64,000 nucleotides of DNA from Geobacillus genomosp. 3 (GTDB lineage Bacteria; Bacillota; Bacilli; Bacillales; Anoxybacillaceae), in NCBI RefSeq assembly GCF_000445995.2, contig NC_022080.4:3382631-3446630 (forward strand), written 5' to 3'. Of the stretch, positions 59,897-64,000 are shown piece by piece. Position 1 is the stretch's first letter, and every line of letters begins with the position of its first letter. A program made the translations under genes and the position numbers. The notes under the pieces were generated by a model. The model worked only from the letters and a program-made list of their open reading frames with translations, made no database searches and had not been told where the DNA came from.

Positions 59897-61285
59897 TTAT
59901 TTTCCTAAACAAAATTGGGCAAACAGCTGATCAATCAAACTTTCATGCACTGTATCGCCCACGATTTCACCAAGCAGCTCCCACGCCCGGCGCAAATCGA
60001 TTTGCACGAGATCGACCGGCATGCCGGCATCAATGCCAGCCAGCGCATCTTCCATCGCCTTTTTCGCCTGTTCGAGCAACGCGATATGACGGGAGTTTGA
60101 AACATAAGTCAAATCACCGGCCTCTAGTTCGCCGCCAAAAAATAAGTCTGCGATCGCTTTTTCCAGTTCGTCAATTCCTTGTTCGCGCAATAGTGATGTT
60201 GCCACAATCGGACGACCGGCCGCAAGTTCTTTGACCCGCTCCATATCAATGTGCTGAGGCAAATCTGTTTTATTGACGATAACGACGATATCCATTCCCT
60301 CTGTCATCGCAAACAGCCGCTCATCTTCTTCCGTCAGCGGTTCATGGTAATTCAAAACGAGCAAAATTAAATCGGCCTGTTTCAACATTTGCCGCGAGCG
60401 CTCGACACCAATCCGTTCAACAATATCCTCTGTCTCACGGATGCCGGCCGTATCAATCAAGCGGAGCGGCACACCGCGGACATTGACATACTCCTCAATG
60501 ACATCGCGCGTCGTTCCCGGGATGTCAGTGACGATGGCCCGGTTTTCGTGGGCGAGCGCATTTAATAGCGATGACTTGCCGACGTTCGGCCGCCCGATAA
60601 TGACTGTGGCTAAGCCTTCGCGTAAAATTTTCCCCTGCGTGGCGGTCGAAAGCAGCTTTTCGATTTGTCCGCGCACGTATTCCGCCTTCTCCCTTAGCAG
60701 GCGCGGCGTCATCTCTTCGACGTCATCGTACTCCGGGTAGTCAATGTTAACTTCAACATGCGCCAGCGTCTCTAAAATCGTCTGCCGCAATTCGCGGATC
60801 AGTTTCGACAAGCGCCCCTCCATTTGCAACAAGGCGACATTCATCGCCCGATCCGTTTTAGCCCGGATTAAGTCGATTACCGCCTCGGCCTGCGACAAAT
60901 CGATGCGCCCGTTTAAAAACGCTCGCTTCGTAAATTCCCCTGGCTCGGCAAGCCGCGCTCCGTTCGCGAGCACTAACTGCAACACCCGGTTGACGGAAAC
61001 AAACCCGCCATGGCAGTTAATTTCCACTACATCCTCGCGCGTAAACGTCTTCGGTGCCCGCATGACCGATACCATCACTTCTTCAACGGTCCGTCCGCTT
61101 TTCGGATCGACGATATGTCCGTAATGAATCGTGTGTGACGGGACGTCTTTCAGCCGCTTTCCAGCCGGGCTCTGAAAAAGCCGGTCGGCAATCTCTACCG
61201 CTTCATCCCCGCTCAAACGGACGATGGCGATCGCCCCTTCTCCCATCGGTGTTGAAATAGCGGCAATCGTATCAAATTCTGTCAC
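59897..61285 (-). CDS. mnmE: tRNA modification GTPase MnmE
   Basis: 462 residues. N-terminal folate-binding domain, helical domain, an inserted G domain with [10 protein letters not shown] (P-loop), DIPGTTRD and NKTD, and the C-terminal FCLGK with the catalytic Cys. Partner of MnmG. The start is GTG with GAGGTGAAAAGC upstream. The gap to jag (61286-61535) carries DnaA-box-like sequences. Confidence 0.97.
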   Translation of the reverse strand: MTEFDTIAAISTPMGEGAIAIVRLSGDEAVEIADRLFQSPAGKRLKDVPSHTIHYGHIVDPKSGRTVEEVMVSVMRAPKTFTREDVVEINCHGGFVSVNRVLQLVLANGARLAEPGEFTKRAFLNGRIDLSQAEAVIDLIRAKTDRAMNVALLQMEGRLSKLIRELRQTILETLAHVEVNIDYPEYDDVEEMTPRLLREKAEYVRGQIEKLLSTATQGKILREGLATVIIGRPNVGKSSLLNALAHENRAIVTDIPGTTRDVIEEYVNVRGVPLRLIDTAGIRETEDIVERIGVERSRQMLKQADLILLVLNYHEPLTEEDERLFAMTEGMDIVVIVNKTDLPQHIDMERVKELAAGRPIVATSLLREQGIDELEKAIADLFFGGELEAGDLTYVSNSRHIALLEQAKKAMEDALAGIDAGMPVDLVQIDLRRAWELLGEIVGDTVHESLIDQLFAQFCLGK

Positions 61286-61320
61286 CGCTTTTCACCTCGC
61301 TTTTCTCCGTTCCTTTTATA

Positions 61321-61387
61321 TCCACAGCCTTTTTTGACTGTCTTTACCTTGTGGATGTTTGTTTAGTTCAATTTTAACTTATCCACA
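61321..61387. promoter_or_regulatory. DnaA boxes between mnmE and jag
   Basis: One perfect TTATCCACA (61379-61387) plus near matches ATATCCACA (just before 61327) and TGTGGATGT (around 61351-61359) within 70 bases upstream of mnmE. About 2.5 kb from the main cluster next to rpmH. Confidence 0.55.
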
Positions 61388-61509
61388 TGTGAATAACAAT
61401 ATGGCACGCTCAGCCCAGTTGTCTAAAAATGTATATGGCCGCTGCGAACCGGAATGCATATGGCGGCAACATAGCATGGAACTCAACCATTCAGGCACCC
61501 CGTGCTTAT

Positions 61510-61551
61510 AAAAAAAGAGACCTCCTCTATGTTGTTTAGAGAGAGGCCTCT
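61510..61551 (-). terminator. Terminator of the spoIIIJ-jag operon
   Basis: GAGGCCTCT-type arm (61543-61551) pairs with AGAGACCTC (61516-61524) with one mismatch and is followed by T7 on the minus strand. The jag stop codon lies within it. Confidence 0.85.
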
Positions 61552-62192
61552 TTCCTTGGCGACTTTTTGTCTGCTGCTGGCGAAATGACGATCGAACGGT
61601 GCGGGTCAGCTCCGATCGAATAGGTGGAGACATGTTTATTGCCAGCCAGCGCCGCATGAATGATTTTTCGCTCATGCGCCGGCATCGGTTCAAGTTTGAC
61701 TTCCTTCCCTGTCCTGACCACCCGTGCTGCCAGCTTGTTTGCCAGTTCGACCAGCGTCTGTTCCCTTCGTTCGCGGTAATTTTCGATATCGACGGCGATC
61801 GACACATATTCGTCCGCATGGCGGTTGGCGACAAGCTGTGCCAAAAACTGGAGCGCGTTTAACGTTTGTCCGTGTTTGCCGATCAGCAACCCGACCGGCC
61901 CTCCTTGGACGCGGAGCATCACCTGCTTGCCGCGGCGGGAGGCTTCAACAATCGCCCCTTCCGCCCCCATTTGTGTGATAATCTGCTGCAAAAAACGCAC
62001 CGTCTCCTCGACCGGATCGATTTTCAACACCGCTTTTACAACCGCCGGCCGGCCGCCAAACAGGCCGAACCAGCCTTTTTTCCCTTCATCGATCACGACG
62101 ATCTCTGTGCGCTCCCGAGGCACACCAAGCTGTGCAAGCGCCAATTGCACTGCTTCTTCGACCGTTGCGGCAGTCGCGGTCACTTCCTTCAC
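61536..62192 (-). CDS. jag: Jag/KhpB RNA-binding protein (SpoIIIJ-associated)
   Basis: 218 residues. Jag-N domain (1-50), KH domain with IGKHGQTL (about 104-111) and R3H domain ([10 protein letters not shown], about 172-181). Homologues bind many small and messenger RNAs and influence cell elongation and division. The start overlaps the yidC/spoIIIJ stop by four bases. Confidence 0.94.
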   Translation of the reverse strand: MKEVTATAATVEEAVQLALAQLGVPRERTEIVVIDEGKKGWFGLFGGRPAVVKAVLKIDPVEETVRFLQQIITQMGAEGAIVEASRRGKQVMLRVQGGPVGLLIGKHGQTLNALQFLAQLVANRHADEYVSIAVDIENYRERREQTLVELANKLAARVVRTGKEVKLEPMPAHERKIIHAALAGNKHVSTYSIGADPHRSIVISPAADKKSPRKEASL

Positions 62193-62953
62193 TTTTTCGC
62201 TCCTCCTGAATGGGCAGAAACAGTCGGCCCTTTAATAAGATACGTTTGCACAATGGAGAAAATATTTCCGACGACCCAGTAAAGCGACAAGGCGGCCGGG
62301 AAGTTGATCGCAAAAATGACGATCATAATCGGCATCATCCAAAGCATCATCGCCATTTGTGGATTTTGCTGGGCAGAGCCGGCCATCATAATTTTTTGCT
62401 GGATAAACGTCGTCACTCCAGCGATCACCGGCAAAATAAAGTACGGGTCCTTTTCGCCAAGGTCGAACCATAAAAAGTTATGTTGGGCGATTTCCCTTGT
62501 GCGCATAATAGCATGATAAAACCCGATTAAAATCGGCATTTGAATTAAGATCGGAAAGCAGCCGGCCATTGGGTTGACCCCGTGTTTTTGGAACAGCAGC
62601 ATCATCTCTTGCTGGAGCTTTTGCTGGGTTTGCGCATCTTTTGAACTATATTTTTTGCGCAACGCCTCGATTTCAGGCTGAAGCGCTTGCATCGCTTTCG
62701 CATTGCGCGTCTGCTGAATCATTAGCGGCAAAATGAGCAGGCGGATAAGAATGGTAACGACAATAATCGACAGCCCGAAGCTTCCGCCAAGCATCTCGGC
62801 GACGTATTTAATAAGCCAAGAAAGCGGATAAACGATATACTCGTTCCAAAACCCCTTGCTTTCTCGGGTAATTGGCTCGTTAATTTCCGTGCATCCGGAC
62901 AACAAGGCAGCCAATGCACCGAGTAAAACAATCAATGTAATTCGCCTTTTCAC
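62189..62953 (-). CDS. spoIIIJ: Membrane protein insertase YidC1 / SpoIIIJ
   Basis: 254 residues. A lipoprotein signal ends at LLSGC (about residue 21); five helices and the Oxa1/YidC core follow, with the groove Arg in ILIRLLILP and [11 protein letters not shown]. It inserts membrane proteins, and in Bacillus one paralogue is needed for forespore development. GTG start at 62953, nine bases after GGAGG. Between rnpA and jag as usual. Confidence 0.95.
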   Translation of the reverse strand: MKRRITLIVLLGALAALLSGCTEINEPITRESKGFWNEYIVYPLSWLIKYVAEMLGGSFGLSIIVVTILIRLLILPLMIQQTRNAKAMQALQPEIEALRKKYSSKDAQTQQKLQQEMMLLFQKHGVNPMAGCFPILIQMPILIGFYHAIMRTREIAQHNFLWFDLGEKDPYFILPVIAGVTTFIQQKIMMAGSAQQNPQMAMMLWMMPIMIVIFAINFPAALSLYWVVGNIFSIVQTYLIKGPTVSAHSGGAKK

Positions 62954-63027
62954 CTTCTTTTTCCTCCCACATATACAAGTTCACGTATGTATTTTACCAC
63001 CTTTTTTTCACCGGATGGAGCATTTTT

Positions 63028-63393
63028 TCAAGTCAAATCCGACGTTCGGCCTCCCTTTTTCAACCCCCCGGCTTTCCGCAACACGTGGATCAAACTTTTT
63101 TTCACTTCGGCATAACCCATTTGAGCTGCAGGCTGCCTGGCAATGATAACGTAGTCCTTTCCAGGGACCACCTCTTCTTTCAATTCAAGAAAACATTGGC
63201 GGACGTATCGTTTAATTTGGTTTCTGACAACCGCTTTGCCGAGCTTTTTACTGACGGAAAGTCCGATGCGAAAGTAAGGCTGCTCCGGACGGTCAAGCGT
63301 ATAGACGACAAACTGGCGGTTGGCGGTCGAAACGCCCCGTTGAAACACTTCCTGGAATTCCTCATTCTTTTTGATCCGATACTGTTTTTTCAT
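63028..63393 (-). CDS. rnpA: Ribonuclease P protein component
   Basis: 121 residues. The RNR signature [18 protein letters not shown] (about 50-67) is clear. It binds the RNase P RNA and helps 5' maturation of tRNA. The ATG at 63393 begins [17 protein letters not shown], matching Bacillus RnpA; longer frames upstream overlap a terminator hairpin after rpmH. This hairpin suggests lower expression than rpmH. Confidence 0.95.
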   Translation of the reverse strand: MKKQYRIKKNEEFQEVFQRGVSTANRQFVVYTLDRPEQPYFRIGLSVSKKLGKAVVRNQIKRYVRQCFLELKEEVVPGKDYVIIARQPAAQMGYAEVKKSLIHVLRKAGGLKKGGRTSDLT

Positions 63394-63440
63394 TTTCCCG
63401 AAACACTCCATTTGCCTCATTTCCCGGCGGCAAAATGTTG

Positions 63441-63468
63441 AGAAAAAAGACCACTGATGCTTCAGTGG
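63441..63468 (-). terminator. Attenuator-like terminator between rpmH and rnpA
   Basis: CCACTGA and TCAGTGG (63462-63468 and 63451-63457) form a perfect stem with a four-base loop, followed by TCTTTTTT on the minus strand. Its position inside the operon suggests partial termination to make L34 in excess of RnpA. Confidence 0.85.
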
Positions 63469-63472
63469 CCTA

Positions 63473-63607
63473 TTATGCAGACAATACTTTTCTTCCTTTG
63501 CGACGGCGGCGCGCCAATACTTTTCTTCCATTTTTCGTGCTCATGCGCGCGCGGAATCCATGCACTTTGCTGCGCTTCCGTCTATTTGGTTGATACGTCC
63601 GTTTCAT
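63473..63607 (-). CDS. rpmH: 50S ribosomal protein bL34
   Basis: 44 residues, [20 protein letters not shown] start, highly basic, ending KVLSA. Ribosome-binding site GGGAGGTG seven bases before the ATG. First gene of rpmH-rnpA, always adjacent to the origin and divergent from dnaA in Bacillus. Confidence 0.98.
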
Positions 63608-63652
63608 CTATGACACCTCCCTAGGGAATAACTGTTACGGGCAGTCTTTCTC

Positions 63653-63682
63653 ATTATATTGAACAATCTTAGCAAATGTCAA
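63653..63682 (-). promoter_or_regulatory. SigA promoter of rpmH-rnpA
   Basis: Perfect -35 TTGACA (63677-63682) and -10 TATAAT (63653-63658) with an 18-base spacer on the minus strand. Confidence 0.85.
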
Positions 63683-63715
63683 CTGCCTTCATGTTTTTCT
63701 TGTCTTAACGAGCGA

Positions 63716-64000
63716 TGTGGATAATTTTTTTTGCCCCAAATCACAATCCACAACATTTATCGACATTTTTTTCACATGTTCAACAGTGTGGATAATGGTT
63801 TTTTTCACAACCTGTCTGTTTTGTGGATAATTTAAAAACCCGTTGCAACAAGCCACTTTATTTGCTATTATTAATGTGTTTTCACTATGAATAATCGTGT
63901 GGGTAAAAAAAGATATCCACATTTTGTGGATAGATTGTGGATATATTTTTGCACAACTTGTTTATAGTGTTGTCCACAGTTGGTGGATTTTGTCGGAAAG
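63716..64000. other. oriC, DnaA-box cluster upstream of dnaA (partial)
   Basis: Three perfect boxes in the form TGTGGATAA (63716-63724, 63787-63795, 63832-63840) and at least four single-mismatch boxes (63913-63921 ATATCCACA, 63925-63933 TGTGGATAG, 63936-63944 TGTGGATAT, 63970-63978 TTGTCCACA) in an AT-rich tract. This is the rpmH-dnaA intergenic part of the origin; dnaA should follow outside the window on the plus strand. Confidence 0.93.

Noticed and set aside
61379..61834. 151-codon minus-strand frame over jag
   Set aside because: It is the alternative frame of jag; composition is Arg/Ser/Trp-rich without any domain, and jag is well supported.
63689..63922. 77-codon frame in the origin
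   Set aside because: It spans the DnaA-box cluster, has no ribosome-binding site and no similarity to known proteins.

Overview
The window looks like a stretch of a Geobacillus-type genome (thermophilic Bacillaceae). The support is a moderately GC-rich sequence with strong Shine-Dalgarno sites, gene order like the Bacillus subtilis origin region, an artJ-artM-artP transporter and an L9 protein that closely resemble (from memory) those of G. stearothermophilus, and sporulation genes (yyaC homologue, spoIIIJ, jag). The right edge enters the replication origin: past rpmH there is a dense cluster of DnaA boxes, so dnaA should start just beyond base 64000. Nearly all genes between about 32.8 kb and the right end lie on the minus strand, pointing away from the origin.

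Left part, 1-32.6 kb, metabolic and accessory. A transposase tail and a 345-bp IS200/IS605-like relic border a LicR-type PTS-domain activator. Next comes a sucrose block (EIIA, SacT antiterminator, ScrA EIIBC, ScrB hydrolase) with a readable promoter, antiterminator-binding site and terminator in front of scrA. There follow a tartrate/D-malate-type dehydrogenase, adeR-ald, an Uma2 protein, pdxK, a nitrilase-superfamily hydrolase, putP, the artJMP arginine ABC transporter, the qoxABCD quinol oxidase, trmH, a GHKL-ATPase protein with a heptapeptide-repeat linker, an FAD-Rieske oxidoreductase, manA, glxK, a membrane diguanylate cyclase, a nucleotide-sugar epimerase and a family-8 glycosyltransferase.

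Right part, 32.8-64 kb, core origin-proximal. The order leftwards from the origin is rpmH-rnpA-spoIIIJ-jag, mnmE-mnmG-rsmG-noc-parA-parB, a DUF554 gene, (yyaC on plus), an MscS-type channel, DUF951, a frameshifted molybdopterin oxidoreductase, ychF, rpsF-ssb-rpsR, yybS-gdpP-rplI-dnaB, purA, walRKHIJ-htrC, a CxxH/CxxC protein and rlmH. Two perfect parS sites lie inside parB and walK, and a second DnaA-box cluster lies upstream of rlmH.

Most unusual items: (1) two related tnpB-less IS200/IS605-like elements (389-733 and 47161-47402), both placed directly after TTTTAA; the second begins exactly at the ssb stop codon and splits ssb from rpsR in an essential operon; (2) a one-base homopolymer expansion that splits the molybdopterin oxidoreductase; (3) an extra-oriC DnaA-box cluster; (4) a 21-bp repeat array coding for an Asn/Ser-rich linker; (5) a GC-rich, internally duplicated intergenic tract at 13.74-14.03 kb. 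I found no convincing new multi-gene defence or biosynthetic system; the window is mainly housekeeping.
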